Shown: positions 35,033 through 47,504 of the stretch, one piece after another
How the letters are laid out: every line of letters starts with the position of its first letter
Position numbering within the stretch: position 1 is the first letter of the stretch
Source: Ovis canadensis
Lineage: Eukaryota > Chordata > Mammalia > Artiodactyla > Bovidae
DNA: 64,000 nucleotides
NCBI RefSeq assembly: GCF_042477335.2
Contig: NC_091251.1
Location: forward strand, 87,063,501-87,127,500
Reading direction: 5' to 3'
Notes under the pieces: generated by a model
Database searches by the model: none
The model's input: only the letters and a program-made list of their open reading frames with translations
Told to the model about the DNA's origin: nothing
Position numbers and translations under genes: made by a program

Positions 35033-35774
35033 AGAAAATTAGGGTAATGATTGTACCACAATTTCTGAATATACTAAGAAAATGGAATTACACATTTTAA
35101 GGATGAATTCATGGCATGTGAATTATACTTTTAAAAAGCTGTTAGTAATATATAATTCAATATATACATTGTTTGTTTTATCAATAAAGCTGTTATAGAG
35201 AAAAATGTGAAAACACAATCCACAGAATGGGAGGAGATATTTGCAACTCCTATATATGTAAGGGTCTAGTATTAAGAATACATAATAAACTCTAATAATT
35301 TGACAATAAAAAGTAATTCAATTTAAAAATTGGCAAAAAGTTTGAATAGAGATTACTCCAGAGAAGATGTACAAGTGGCTACTAAGCACATGAGAAAGCA
35401 CTCAACATTTTTAGTTGTTAAACTGACAGTGAAATCTTACTTGACACCCACTAGGATAGCTATGAGCAAAAAGCTAGAGAAAAACAAGTGTTGATAAGGA
35501 TGTGGAGAAATCATAATCTTTACAGCATTCCTGATGGGAATGTAAAGTGTTGCAACCACTTAAGAAAACTGTCAGTTCGTCAAAAAGTTAAGCATATACC
35601 ATGTGACCTAGCATTCCACTCTTAGGTATATACCCAAGAGAATTGAAAACATATGTTTACATCAAAACTGGCCCACAGATATTCAAAGAAGCATCATTCA
35701 CAATGGACAAAGAAGTGGAACAAACCAAATGATCAACAACTAGTGAATGAATAAACAAAATATGTATATCCATG

Positions 35775-36008
35775 CAGACCCCATAGACGGCAGCCCACCA
35801 GGCTCCCCCATCCCTCGGATTCTCCAGGGAAGAACACTGGAGTGGGTTGCCATTTCCTTCTCCAATGCATGAAAGTGAAAAGTGACAGGGAAATCGCTCA
35901 GTCGTGTCCGACTCTTCACAACCCCATGGACCACAGCCTACCAGGCTCCTCTGTCCGTGGGATTTTCCAGGCAAGAGTACTGGAGTGGGGTGCCATTGCC
36001 TTCTCTGA
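35775..36008 (-). mobile_element. Bov-A2 SINE dimer inside L1
   Basis: Two inverted Bov-A units ('agacggcagcccaccaggct' and 'ggaccacagcctaccaggct') joined by 'atgcatgaaagtgaaaagtg', the Bov-A2 arrangement. Confidence 0.88.
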
Positions 36009-36369
36009 ATGAAATATTATATAGTCATAAAAAGGAAAGCTACAAAGTGAATGAAGCTTGAAAACATCACACCAAGTGAAAGAAGCCAGACAGAAAAGGC
36101 AACATATTCTGTGATTATAAAGGTATAAAATGTCCAGAATAGGGAAATCCATAAAGACAAGGTAGATTAGTGGTTGCCAGACACTAAGGAGAGGAGGGAA
36201 TGGGGAGTGACTGCTAGCAGGGTTTCTTTTGGGGTGATTGTAAATGTCTTGGAATTAGATAATGCTAATTTTACACAACTTTGTCAATAGACCATCCCTG
36301 ATAAAAGAGTTAATTTTATGGTATGTGAATTATATCCTAATTAAAAGAAGGAAAGTCTGAGAAATTGCT

Positions 36370-36870
36370 ACGTGGTGACTAAATCTAATCTAGTATCCTG
36401 GATAGGATCCTGAAACAAACATCAAAAAAGGATATTATGCAGAAACTAAGGAAATCCTAATGAAATATGGATTATAGTTCATTATAATGTAGCCGTATTG
36501 GTTCGTTAATGTACCATGGACTTTTCTGGTGGCTTAGTGGTAAAGAATCCACCTGCCAATGCAGGAGACGTGGGTTCCATCCCTGGGTCAGGAAGATCAC
36601 CTGGAGAAGGAAATGGCCATCCAACCCAGTATTCTTGCCTGGGAAATCCCATGGACAGAGGAGTCTGGTGCTCTACAGTCCATGGGGTTGCAAAATAGTT
36701 GGACACAACTTAGCGACCAAGCAACAGTAATAACGAATGTACCATACTAATATAAGATGTTAATAATCAGAAACTGGATGTAGGGATACAGGAATTCTCT
36801 ATATATCTTTGCTACTTTCCTTTAAAACTCTTCTAAAATTTAAAAACTGTTTTAAAAAATCGTTCAGCAG
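36370..36870 (+). mobile_element. Old L1 3'-end-like segment
   Basis: 'aatataagatgttaataatc', 'gggatacaggaattctctat' and 'actcttctaaaatttaaaaa' resemble an old L1 3' end. It is interrupted by a Bov-tA at 36518-36735. Confidence 0.5.
36518..36735 (+). mobile_element. Bov-tA SINE
   Basis: Complete element, 'ggacttttctggtggcttag' to 'cacaacttagcgaccaagc', flanked by aatgtaccat (36508-36517 and 36736-36745). Confidence 0.93.
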
Positions 36871-36879
36871 ATACTTATG

Positions 36880-37510
36880 TCAAACCTGACGTGGGCATAG
36901 AGCTGGACCACGTATGGTCTTTATTCAGGTTGCTTTCTGGACAAAAGTGGAAGGATAAGATAAGCACATGTATAGAATGGAGTCGAGAAGTCAGAAGTCA
37001 AAAAACACAATGCAATAGGTCTTAAAGGAGAGAGCCTTTAATTCAGGTCAGGAGATTGGGAGATGAGCATAGAGCATTGGTCTTGGAGCACATCTTCCAA
37101 ACGCCTGGAAGATGAGAGGGGTCTGGATAGGCAGAGATGGGGTGGGAGTATCAAGGGGTATTTCCTGGGATTCTCACAGTGTTCAGACCCGAAAACCAGG
37201 TGGCAATGGGGCCTTGTGCAGTTAAGCTGGGCTGTGGGCTTGGTTAGGGAAGCAGTGAAGACTTCTTCATGTAGGAAAGATCATGTTATTTCTTAACCTT
37301 TTCCAAGGACTCCGAAATGTTTTCTATTCAGTCTTTGTTCTCAGGCTGACCCCTGCAGGCTCCTGTAACATTTGAACCATCACCGTCTTCTAGGATTCAG
37401 CCTGGCCAACCATGTCAGCATTTCCATTCTTACCTCTGTTTTGTGCTTCAGTTCCATCATAGATACAAATCACCCTACTTAGAACTTCGCATATGGCATT
37501 CTGGTCTCTA
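36880..37510. other. Intergenic, nothing recognised
   Basis: Unique-looking sequence without gene-like frames. Confidence 0.35.
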
Positions 37511-37517
37511 GCTAATT

Positions 37518-37612
37518 TTTTTTTTTTTTTTGCTGCTGCACTGCAAGGCTTACAGGATCTCAGTTCCCTGACCAGGGATTGAACCTGGGCCCAGAATCCT
37601 AATCACTAGGCC
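37518..37612 (-). mobile_element. CHR-2-type SINE, short
   Basis: A T-run (inverted A-tail), then 'cagttccctgaccagggatt' and 'cctaatcactaggccacc', the inverted CHR head. Confidence 0.8.
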
Positions 37613-37620
37613 ACCTGGGT

Positions 37621-37836
37621 GTGCGTGCTAAGTTGCTCAGTCGTGTCCGACTCTTGCAACCCCATGGATTGTAGCCTGCCAGGCTCCTCTGTCCATAGTT
37701 TCTCCAGGCAAGAATACTGGAGTGGGTTGCTGTGCCCTCCTCCAGGGAATCTTCCTGACCCAGAGATCAAACCCATGTCTCTTATATCTCCTGCATTGGC
37801 AGACGAGTTCTTTATCACTAATGCCAACAGAGAACT
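37621..37836 (-). mobile_element. Bov-tA SINE
   Basis: 'gtgctaagttgctcagtcgt' to 'gagttctttatcactaatgc', the inverted form with the 'gtctcttatatctcctgc' extended head variant. Confidence 0.9.
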
Positions 37837-37839
37837 CTA

Positions 37840-38680
37840 GCTGATTTTTTTACCAAGAAAGAAAAATAAATTTGCCTCTTTCAGGACCATTGCCCTTCGG
37901 CTCTCCTCCCTCTGAGCAAGTTTCAGGTTGCAGAAAGCAAGCGGTTTCAGGGTGAAGTATGCCCATGTTTTTGAAGGGTGTCTCCAGAGCAGTCTGTGTC
38001 TGGCAGCGGGTTTGCTGTTCTCTGCCTAGAGTTTCTGTCTGTGGGGCAGTGCCTGAGGCAGTCTAGGTGGGTGAGCCATGCCAAGTGGCTTGATGTCCTG
38101 TACCACTTGCTTTGTACCTTGACCCCTCTCATCCTCTTTGTACAGAATGGTTTGATCTCATTTCCTTTACTTCTCCTGTCTCTAACACAGAGGCCTGAGC
38201 AGAGCAATAGGAGAATGCCCTGGGGCCCAAGAGCTCAGGTCACATTGAAACCTGGCACAAAGATGGCCACCCACACCTAGGACCTTTGCAGGGAACACCT
38301 GTCCCACCCCAGCTGGCCAGTGTCAGAACACTGGAGCTATTTAGAGTCAAAGTCTATTTGTAGTTGCCCCATATCAACCTGTACTTTTCTAGGAATGGTT
38401 TTTAATGCTACCACCTGCCTAATTTACATAATTAATCCTTGTTCAGGACAAAAAAAAAGAACCTTAGAAAACACAAAGAAAAAAAATGCCCATAATCTCA
38501 TCACTCAGGATAACTCATCATTAATGTTTAGGTAAACCTCCTTTCAATCATTTGTGTGCATATATGTACAAACAAAAATGAGGTCATGCTGTGTACCCTT
38601 GTCTGCAACCTCCCTCCTACACAAAGTGATACATCTGAAACATTCTCCTGTGTCAGCCAGTACCCATCTAAAACATTTTA
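37840..38680. other. Intergenic, nothing recognised
   Basis: Unique-looking. An open frame at 37978-38280 (100 codons) has no recognisable similarity. Confidence 0.35.
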
Positions 38681-38684
38681 ATTA

Positions 38685-38786
38685 TTTACTTTTAAAATAT
38701 TCTATTGTTTTGGTTGCGCTGGGTCTTAGTTGCAGCATGTGGAACCTAGTTCCCTGACCAGGAATTGAGCCACCAGGGAAGTCCCC
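38685..38786 (-). mobile_element. CHR-type SINE fragment
   Basis: 'gcgctgggtcttagttgcag', 'agttccctgaccaggaattg' and 'ccaccagggaagtccc' is an inverted CHR element with an internal deletion. Confidence 0.7.
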
Positions 38787-38827
38787 TTAAAACATGATTT
38801 TAATTACCCTGTGGTATTCTGTGGTAG

Positions 38828-39030
38828 GGCTTCCCTGGTGGCTCAGTGGTAAAGAATCTGCATGCCAATGCAGAAGATGTGGGTTCGATCCTTGGGCTAG
38901 GAAGATTCCTTGGAGAAGGCAATAGCAACCCACTCCAGTATTCTTGCCTGGAAAATCTCATGGACAGAGGAGCCTGGTCGGCTACAGTCCATGGGGTGGA
39001 AAAAGAGTTGGACACAACTTCGTGGCTAAA
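38828..39030 (+). mobile_element. Bov-tA SINE
   Basis: 'gggcttccctggtggctcag' to 'gttggacacaacttcgtggc', nearly complete. Confidence 0.92.
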
Positions 39031-39341
39031 CAAAAATGATCTATGGTATGAATAGGTCACTGTGTCCTTGCCCCTCCCCTACTTTCTTGTACACATACTG
39101 GTTTTTTCCTTAGGACAAAGGCCAGCGAATGACATTGCTGCCTCAAATATCACACACCTTCTCTAGACCTTATGATTGCCAAATTTCCTCCCCAAGGCCA
39201 TCCCTAAAGCATGCTACTTCCGTCTGCGTATGAAAATACTCACCCCTCACCTGGGCATTACCACTCCTTTGAATCCTTTCCAATGCTATGGTAGTGAAAA
39301 ATGCAATCATATGTTTGTTCTAATTTACATTTTTCATTACT

Positions 39342-39888
39342 TCTTGGAAGGAAAGTTATGACCAACCTAGATAGCATATTAAAAAGCAGAGACATTACTT
39401 TGCCAACAAAGGTCTGTCTAGTCAGGGCTATGGTTTTTCCAGTGGTCATGCATGGATGTGAGATTTGGACTATAAAGAAAGCTGAGTGCAGAAGAATTGA
39501 TGCTTTTGAAGTGTGGTGTTGGAGAAGACTTCTGGGAGTCCCCTGGACTGCAAGGAGATCCAACCAGTCCATCCTAAAGGAGATCAGTCCTGGGTGTTCA
39601 TTGGAAGGACTGTTGCTGAAGCTGAAACTCCAATACTTTGGCCACCTCATGTGAAGAGTTGACTCATTTGAAAAGACCCTGATGCTGGGAGGGATTGGGG
39701 GCAAGAGGAGAAGGGAATGACAGAGGATGAGATGGCTGGATGGCATCACCAACTTGATGGACATGAGTTTAGGTGAACTCCAGGAGTTGGTGATGGACAG
39801 GGAAGCCTGGCGTGCTGCGATTCATGGGGTTGCAAATAGTCAGACATGACTGAGCGACTGAACTGAACTGAACTGAACTGAACTGAAG
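39342..39888 (+). mobile_element. BovB 3'-end fragment
   Basis: Forward BovB from 'cttggaaggaaagttatgac' to a 3' pentamer array of five 'ctgaa'-type units (about 39858-39887). Confidence 0.92.
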
Positions 39889-39889
39889 G

Positions 39890-40240
39890 ATGAATAGTTC
39901 TTCATAATGGTCATTTGTGCATCCCCTTTTCTGATTTATCACAGAAATAATTTGATGTATGAATTTCTTGGAGTAAATGCATTGCCCAACCCAAGGAATT
40001 ATGTTCTAGTATCAGATAATAAAAATAACAGTATCTTATCATAAATTCTAGGTCAAGGTGAATGGTCTCTAGGTGTTTGTTCTTAGTTGATAAAATCTAT
40101 TTGTCCATCTTCTGACTCAGAATCTCAGAATGCTTTGCAGTTCCCAGTTAAACCTGTTGAAACACTTTTTTAGGTACTTATGATAGGAGCTCCATCTGCC
40201 TCAGTAACTTCTGACCCACCAGCCTGGTACACTGCTGTGC
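39890..40240. other. Intergenic, nothing recognised
   Basis: About 350 bases of unique-looking sequence. Confidence 0.35.
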
Positions 40241-40242
40241 TG

Positions 40243-40422
40243 TGTGGGCTCAGTTGTGCTCAACTCTGACCCCATGCTCCTCTGTCCGTGGGATTTCCCA
40301 GGCAAGAATACTGGAGCAAGTTCCCATTTCCTTCTACAGGGAATCTATCGCACCCAAGATGGAACCCACATCTCCTGTGTTGGCAGGCAGATTCTTTACC
40401 ACTGAGTCTCCTGGGAAGCTCC
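40243..40422 (-). mobile_element. Bov-tA SINE with internal deletions
   Basis: 'gggctcagttgtgctcaact' to 'gattctttaccactgagtc', inverted. Confidence 0.85.
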
Positions 40423-40599
40423 CCAGGCTGGTAGTGATAGGAGAAAAACAATATGAACACAAGAACCTGATCATTAACCTATTAATATCCTTTGCTTATT
40501 TTTCTATTAATGGACTCTGTTTTTCTTTTATTGATCTGTCATTCTTTGAAGAAATTGCAAAAGTTCCTGTGAGGAAAACAGTTCACAAAAAGCTGTTGA

Positions 40600-42260
40600 G
40601 TTCAGTTCAGTCACTCAGTCATGTCTAACTCTTTGCAACCCCATGAACCGCAGTACGCCAGGCCTCCCTGTCCATCACCAACTCCCAGAGTCCAGTCAAA
40701 CCCATGTTCATTGTGTCAGTAATGCCATCCAATCATCTCATCTTCTGTCGTCCCCTTCTCCTCCTGCCCCCAATCCCTCCCAGCATCAGGGTCTTTTCAA
40801 ATGAGTCAGCTCTCCAAATCAGGCAGCCAAAGTATTGGAGTTTCAGCTTCTACATCAGTCCCTCCAATGAATACCCAGGACTGATCTCCTTTAGAATGGA
40901 CTGGTTGGACCTCCTTGCAGTCCCAGGGACTCTCAAGAGTCTTCTCCAATACCACACTTCAAAAGCATCAATTCTTCTGAGCTTAGCTTTCTTTGTAGTC
41001 CAACTCTCACATCCATACATGACCATAGGAAAAACCATAGCCTTGACTAGACACACTTTAGTTGGCAAAGTAATGTCTCTGCTTTTTAATATGCTATCTA
41101 GGTTGGTCGTAACTTTCCTTCCAAGGAGTAAGTGTCTTTTAATATCATGGCTACAATCACCATCCACAGTGATTTTGGAGCCCAGAAAAATAAAGTCAGC
41201 CACTGTTTCCACTGTTTCCCCATCTATTTACCATGAAGTGATGGGACCAGATGCCATGATCTTAGTTTTCTGAATGTTGAGCTTTAAGCCAACTTTTTCA
41301 GTCTCCTCTTTCACTTTCATCAAGAGGCTCTTTAGTTCTTCTTCACTTTCTGCCATAAGGGTGGTGTCATCTGCATATCTGAGGTTATTGATATTTCTCC
41401 AAGCAATCTTGATTCCAGCTTGTGCTTCATCCAGCCCAGTGTTTCTCATGATGTACTCTGCATATAAGTTAAATAAGCAGGGTGACAATATACAGCCTTG
41501 ACGTACTCCTTTTCCTATTTGGAACCAGTCTGTTGTTCCATGTCCAGTTCTAACTGTTGTTTCCTGACCTGCATTACAGGTTTCTCAAGAGGCAGGTTAG
41601 GTGGTCTGGTATTCCCATCTCTTGAAGAATTTTCCACAGTTTATTGTGATCCACACAGTCAAAGTCTTTGGCATAGTCAGTAAAGCAGAAATAGATGTTT
41701 TTCTGAAACTCTCTTGCCTTTTCAGTGATCCAGCGGATGTTGGCAATTTGATCTCTTGTTCCTCTGCCTTGTCGAAAACCAGCTTGAACATCTGGAAGTT
41801 CATGGTTCACATATTGCTGAAGCCTTGTTTGGAGAATTTTGAGCATTACTTTACTAGCATGTGAGATGAGTGCAATTGTGTGGTAGTTTGAGCATTCTTT
41901 GGCATTACCTTTCTTTGGAATTGGAAAGAAAACTGACATTTTCCAGTCCTGTGGCCACTGCTGAGTTTTCCAAATTTGCTGACATATTGAGGGCAGCACT
42001 TTCACAGCATCATCTTTTAGAATTTGAAAGACCTCAACTGGAATTCCATCACCTCCACTAGCTTTGTTCGTATATGATGCTTCCTGAGGCCCACCTGACT
42101 TCACATTCCAGGATGTTCAGCTCTAGGTGAGTGGGAGTGATCACACATTCATGTTTATCTGGGTCATGAAGATCTTTTTTGTACAGTTCTTCTGTGTATC
42201 CTTGCCACCTCTTCTTAATATCTTCTGCTTCTGTTAGGTCCATACCATTTCTGTCAGATA
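40600..42260 (-). mobile_element. BovB LINE, 5'-truncated, about 1.66 kb
   Basis: Runs on the minus strand from the 3' terminus ('ttcagttcagtcactcagtc' at 40601) to a point 5' of the RT domain near 42260. The RT active-site box reads YADDTTLMAES in the frame at 41488-41228. A second open frame (42104-41574) covers the earlier RT motifs, including QAGFRQGRGTRDQIAN and TDYAKDFDCVDHN. Frames are separated by a frameshift near 41570, so the copy is not coding-competent. Confidence 0.93.
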
Positions 42261-42299
42261 GTAAAATCCCATGTGTGTAAAAACCACATATCATTATAT

Positions 42300-42885
42300 A
42301 TGTTGAAAGTCTGGAAGAAAAGAATTAAATTACTAATAGCGATTCTCTCTGAGAAGTAGGTTTATGTGTGACTTTTCTTGAAACATGTTTTTTTTCTGTT
42401 TTTTTTAACAATAGATTTTTTTTCCCAAAAGTGTCCCTGATTTCTTACAGAGTGATGACATCTACCTCATCCAGCAGAGTACAGTGCAGAGTGCTCTGGA
42501 GTGTCTAGAGCATAAGTTATGAATAGGTAATCAGTCACAAAAGGAGAAAGACAAATGATCAGTGTGACAGGGTATTCATTCTCACTACTGATTGGAAGTA
42601 TAAATTAGAACATATGATTCCATTTTCACTTCTAGAATTGACAAAGAGTCCAAGAAGTGATAATGTTTAATCTTGGCAAGTGGATGGGGAAGTAGGCATT
42701 CTCATACACTGATGGGAGAGTATACTCCGGTATGAGCCTTCGGAAGGCAATTTGGCAGTAACAGATTACCTTTTGAGTATATTTGTGTATTTTGTGTATA
42801 CATTTAGGGCTGGTTCAGGTATCTGACTCCTTCATGTCAACTTGTGATGGTGTTGTCCATCACTGATTTAAAACTTATTTAAGTG
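42300..42885. other. Intergenic, possible old L1 trace
   Basis: The part at about 42620-42790 ('gcattctcatacactgatgg', 'ggaaggcaatttggcagt') resembles forward L1 ORF2 end sequence. The rest is unassigned. Confidence 0.35.
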
Positions 42886-42887
42886 TG

Positions 42888-43080
42888 GATACTTCCCTGG
42901 TGGTCCAGTGGTGTAGATTTCACCTTCCAATGAAGGAGGTGAGGGTTCGATCCCTGGTTGGGAGCTAAGATCCCACATGCTTCTTGACCAAAAAATCAAA
43001 ACATGAATGAGAAGCAATATTGTACCAAATTCAATAAGGACTTTAAAAAAAGTCACTTCCAAACAAAAAAAAATAAAAGC
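42888..43080 (+). mobile_element. CHR-2-type SINE
   Basis: 'acttccctggtggtccagtg', 'gttcgatccctggttgggag' and the tail 'gaagcaatattgtaccaaat'. Confidence 0.88.
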
Positions 43081-43542
43081 TTATTGAAGGGTGAAACTGT
43101 CTTTCCATGCAACTCTGTGACCAGAGAAACACTTCAGAAGTGCTTTTGAGGATGCTTATGATAGTGATAAAATAAAGAACTTTTCTTGAATTTACAGACA
43201 GTCATCAGTCATTTACTGATAATCTACTCAGGGCTCAGGGCCTTGCAAGGTTTATCAGGGACTCAAGTATAGCGTAAACTTCTTGTCCTCAGGGCTGACC
43301 TACAGAGTCAGGACGAAGCTTAATAACAACAGCAGGGAACACGCAGGTAGGGTGAAATTGTGACCTGGAGACTACAGGCTCAGCAATGAGTCAGCTCAGA
43401 ATCATCTGTGCAGAAACAATGAGGATCCTGGAGAGGAGTGGAAACTTCTCGTGTCCACTGGTCTCTCCACCTCCTCCTGAACCAACGCTCTTATGAACAC
43501 TCTTATCAAGCAGCGTGGCTACTGCATTTGAATTTGCCTCTT

Positions 43543-43780
43543 TTCCAATACTTGGACCACCTGATGTGAAGAATTGAGTCCTTAGAAAAGACCCTGATGC
43601 TGGGAAAGATTGAAGGCAGGAGGAGAAGGGGACAACAGAAGATAAGATGGTTGGATGGCATCACGGACTCAATGGACGAGAGTTTGAGCAAGCTTTGGGA
43701 GTTGGTGATGGACAGGGAAGCCTACAGTCCATGTGGTCGCAGAGAGTTGGACACAACTGAGCGACTGAACTGAACTGACC
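43543..43780 (+). mobile_element. BovB 3'-end fragment
   Basis: 'tccaatacttggaccacctg' to 'gcgactgaactgaactgac', forward BovB 3' terminus. Confidence 0.9.
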
Positions 43781-43821
43781 TTTTCCCTGGCAGGCATTGC
43801 TTTCTTTCACAGTGTACCTCA

Positions 43822-44019
43822 TGCATGCATGCTCAGTTGTGTCTGACTCTTTGTGGCCCTATGGACTGTAGCTTGTCAGGCTCCTCCGATTCTCCAGGCA
43901 GGAATACTGGAGTGGGTTGCCATTTCCTCCTCCAGGGGATCTTCCCGACCCAGGGGTCAAACCCACGTCTCTTGCATCTGCAGGTGGACAGTTTACCACT
44001 AGCACCATCTGGGAAGCCA
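43822..44019 (-). mobile_element. Bov-tA SINE
   Basis: 'tgcatgctcagttgtgtctg' to 'accatctgggaagcc', inverted, with the 'gtctcttgcatctgcagg' head variant. Confidence 0.9.
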
Positions 44020-44404
44020 GGTGTAACTCAGGGCAACCCAAATGGTTGATTGAGGGAAAAACTTCTCTGTATAGAAATATTTCAGGTAAACAATGTAGAA
44101 GGAATGATAGAGTTAGAATCTTACCATCTTGCAAAACCTTAATGGGATAATGAGTCCCCACAATGATTATCAGAAGTGGTTAACATCATGAGAGACACCT
44201 GGTCCTCAGATGCCCAGATGGGAAGATACACCACCACCTATGAGGTGTTCCTGCCAAAAAACAAAACCCAAAGCAGATTGAGCCTCTATATCTAACATTT
44301 GATTTATAGGAAATTCAAGGGAGGAGAAATATGCTAAATAGTAGGACAGAGTTTGCATCAGAAAAATTTTAAATGCATGAAACTCTACAGAAAAAAAATA
44401 CCCC

Positions 44405-44640
44405 TTTTTAAAAAACTTTAGTTTGTATTGGGGTATAGCTGATTGTGCGAGTCCCTGGGTGGGAAAGGTCCCCTGGAGGAGGGCATGGCAACCAGTATTC
44501 TTCCCTAGAGAATCCGATGGACAGAGGAGCCTGGCAGGCTGCAGTCCATGTGGTTGCACAGAGTCAGACACAATTGAAGCGACTTAGCACACAAGTTTCT
44601 GGTGAACAATGAAGGGACTCAGCCATACATATACATGAAA
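44405..44640 (-). mobile_element. L1 3'-end fragment split by a SINE
   Basis: Left part 'gtttgtattggggtatagct' and right part 'tttctggtgaacaatgaagg' with 'cagccatacatatacatg' form one inverted L1 3' end, interrupted at about 44447-44592. Confidence 0.65.
44447..44592 (+). mobile_element. 5'-truncated Bov-tA SINE
   Basis: 'gagtccctgggtgggaaagg' to 'cagacacaattgaagcgac', forward. The tRNA head is missing. Confidence 0.85.
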
Positions 44641-44644
44641 AATA

Positions 44645-45690
44645 ACCTCCATAAATGAAAAGGGTAATAAAGGAAGGGGAGAGAAACTTTAGGTTAAAAA
44701 AAGAGACTTAGAAGACATCTAAGGTCCTTGCTTGCATCCTAATTTAAATAAGACAATTAGTTTAAGAGACACATACTATATATAATGTGTGTATACATAT
44801 GTACATGTACAAGGGAAATTTACTAAGGAGATATTTGATATTGAAGAATATTTGGTAAATTTGTTTTGGTGTTATTGTTTTCTAACACTCCCTCCATTTT
44901 TAGAGGCATTAACTTAAATATTTATAGAAGGGGGAAAAAAGGCAGGCAGTGGAAAGGAAATCGAGAAAAAAACAAGCAGGTATCAACTCTCTGTATGTGA
45001 CTCCAGGGTGATTTTTATACCATCTTCCCCAGTCCTGTTACTTTACAATGAGTGCAGACCAAACCATGTGTGAACCACCAAAACATACCCTCCAGAAAAG
45101 GAAAGCAGTAACAAAAAGCAGTGAATCAATGACATGCCCACACAGCAGGGATCAACCTGAGACCCTGCCGCAGCAGGGCAGTGGGTTTAGAGCTGCTTCC
45201 TCCTTCAGCAGCGTGAGTTCTTCCATGTGACTTCCCTGAGCCCACTGACTCTGGATCAACGTGCAGCTTCCTCCCCGCACGCTGCTGCTTTTACTAATGA
45301 TCTCCTCCCCCACATGCAGCCTTTTTCCTTCACACACATGCCTCAGCATGGCCGATAATCACACACTGATGCAGACCTATGAGGCACAGATGGAGCATTT
45401 GCTTGAGGACTGGAGAGTCTTGTGTTGCTGTGCACAGAGAAGAAAGCGCCGGGAGCCCTGAATGCCATCGGGCGCCGCACACTAACACGTACCCATTAAA
45501 GAACAAGTGCGTGGGTTTTAGAGCTGGAGAAAACTTTTTCGTTAGTTCTCACAGCAAACCAGGAAGAATGGGGGTTACACTGCTGGCTTTTCAAGCCAGG
45601 ATCCTGTGTTACAGAGGTGGTGTTACCAGTTTAGAATTGTCAGTTTGTCTTACTAAAGCATTGCTTTAATTTTATTGCATTTATTTATTG
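44645..45690. other. Intergenic, nothing recognised
   Basis: About 1 kb. Overlapping short frames at 45048-45669 show no family similarity and no splice-consistent model. Confidence 0.35.
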
Positions 45691-45693
45691 TTA

Positions 45694-45876
45694 GTCACTC
45701 AAGTCATGTCTGACTCTAGCCCTCCAGGCTCCTCTGTCCATGGGATTCCCCAGGCAAGAATACTGGAGTGGGTTGCCATTCCCTTCTCCAGGGGATCTTT
45801 CTGACCCAGGGATTGAACCCAGGTCTCCTACATCCCAGGCAGATTCTTTACCGTCTGAGCCACCAGGGAAGCCCAA
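45694..45876 (-). mobile_element. Bov-tA SINE
   Basis: 'gtcactcaagtcatgtctga' to 'gagccaccagggaagccc', inverted, with a short internal deletion. Confidence 0.9.
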
Positions 45877-46032
45877 CTCATTGCTTAATTATTTCACAAA
45901 TATTTGTTGTGTACTTCTGCACAAAGCCCTAAGGATACTTCCATGACAAGGCAGACATAGTCTGTGCCCTTCCACAGAGTTGGAGCCCTCTCCTGACAGA
46001 GGATGGATTAAGAGGGAGTTAGCAGGGAGTTA

Positions 46033-46300
46033 GGGAGAAGGCAATGGCACCCCACTCCAGTACTCTTGCCTGGAAAATCCCAAGGACAGAGGAGCCTGGT
46101 CCATGGGGTTGCTAAGAGTCGGACACGACTGAGCGACTTCACTTTCACTTTTCATTTTCATGCATTGGAGATGGAAATAGCAACCCACTCCAGTGTTCTT
46201 GCCTGGAGAATCCCAGGGACAGCGGAGCCTGGTGGGCTGCCGCCTGTGGGGTCGCACAGAGTCAAACACGACTGAAGTGACTTAGCAGCAGCAGCAGCAG
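46033..46300 (+). mobile_element. Bov-A2 SINE dimer with (AGC)n tail
   Basis: Two forward Bov-A units linked by 'ttcattttcatgcattggag', ending in 'agcagcagcagcagcag' at about 46286-46302. Confidence 0.93.
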
Positions 46301-46329
46301 GGAATAGATGGTTTGTGCTCTGTGGGTTG

Positions 46330-47500
46330 TGGCAAGATGTTGGGACTTTATCTAATTGGGATAGGAATCAGATGGAGAATTTTTAGGCAAAGGAGTAATA
46401 TGATCCAATTTCATTTGAAAGGATTGCTGTGGCCACGGTGTGGAAAACGGGGCTGAAGTGGAGGATGGAGAGTGAAGGCTGGGAAGCCCATTAGAGGCTA
46501 CAGAGGCGGCCCTGGAGAGGGAAGATGGCCACTTGAACTAGGGATGGGTTCCGGATAGGGAAGGGGTGACAGGATTTGGTGGGCTGGATGTCAAGGATGA
46601 GAAAACTGAAAGCAAGGAAACCTCTAAACTTTTTGACCTGAGCAATTGGGTGTTTGGTGCTTCCACAGGGGAGAGTGTACAAGGAATGGGTTGAGGGCAG
46701 AAATCTTGAATTCTATTTGGGAATGTTAAATTTGAGATGTCAACCAGCCATCTATGCAGATATGAGTTGGTCTTTGGATGTAGAGATCAGGAGTTCTGGG
46801 AAGAGCTGGGGATACGGATTTGGAGGTAACTGGCTGTGGGCCTGGGTAAGATGGCCTAAGGAGAATGAAGCTGGAGAAGACAAAGGACCAGCTTAGATCA
46901 CTCTCCAGCTGAGAGGGGTTAGAGGAGGAGCAAGCAACATGCAGCAAACCCTTCCATGCTCCAGCCACAAAATTCAACTTCAGAATGTGCCACCAGCCAG
47001 TGAGGCAAGAGGAAAAGTCATGGAAGACCAGAGGAAAAATTGTGACATGAGATAAGCAGGCAGCTGGGTAGAAATGCTGCAGAGGAATCAGAGGACGAGA
47101 GAGGCGACCGTCAGACTTGGGGACAGGGAGGACAACTGTGCAGACTTAAGGTGTGGAGCCCCCTTGAAGTGAGCTGAGGTGGGAAAGTGGATAGTGGATA
47201 CTACGAGCATGGACAATGCAAGGTTTGCCGTGAAGGGGAGGAAAGAAATGCGGCAGCATACGTGAGGAGAGGCAGGACCAAGGGGGTGCAGTTTTATTGT
47301 TGGCTTCTCTTGGATTTCGGCTTTTTAGAGACAGGAGATGGGCTGAGGGTGGGAGATGGAGAATGGAGTCTGGAATGTGTCTGATACAGACTATCCGGTA
47401 GAGGAAGGGGATGTTTGTAGGAGCTGAGACCTTGAGGGCTGGGATGTGAAGCAAGGGTTGGGGGTTGCTCTTAATAGGAAAGGCACCTGGAGTCACGGGA
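46330..47500 (-). mobile_element. Ancient L2 LINE relic
   Basis: The plus strand carries, in L2-reverse order, 'gtaatatgatccaatttcat', 'actttttgacctgagcaatt', 'atgttaaatttgagatgtca' and later 'gccagtgaggcaagaggaaa'. These correspond to an inverted L2 reverse transcriptase region. It is strongly decayed, with no open frame of note. Confidence 0.5.
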
Positions 47501-47504
47501 GGGA

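Larger units (their letters stand above)
34640..36350 (+). mobile_element. Old L1 LINE (ORF2 end and 3' UTR), interrupted twice
   Basis: Forward L1 ORF2 3' part and 3' UTR. Matches include 'aacttttgtgcttcaaagaa', 'aatgggaggagatatttgca', 'acaagtgttgataaggatgt', 'taggtatatacccaagagaa' and 'aggggagtgactgc'-like end sequence. It is strongly diverged and has no long open frame. It contains a CHR-2 SINE (34899-35032) and a Bov-A2 SINE (35775-36008). Confidence 0.85.
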
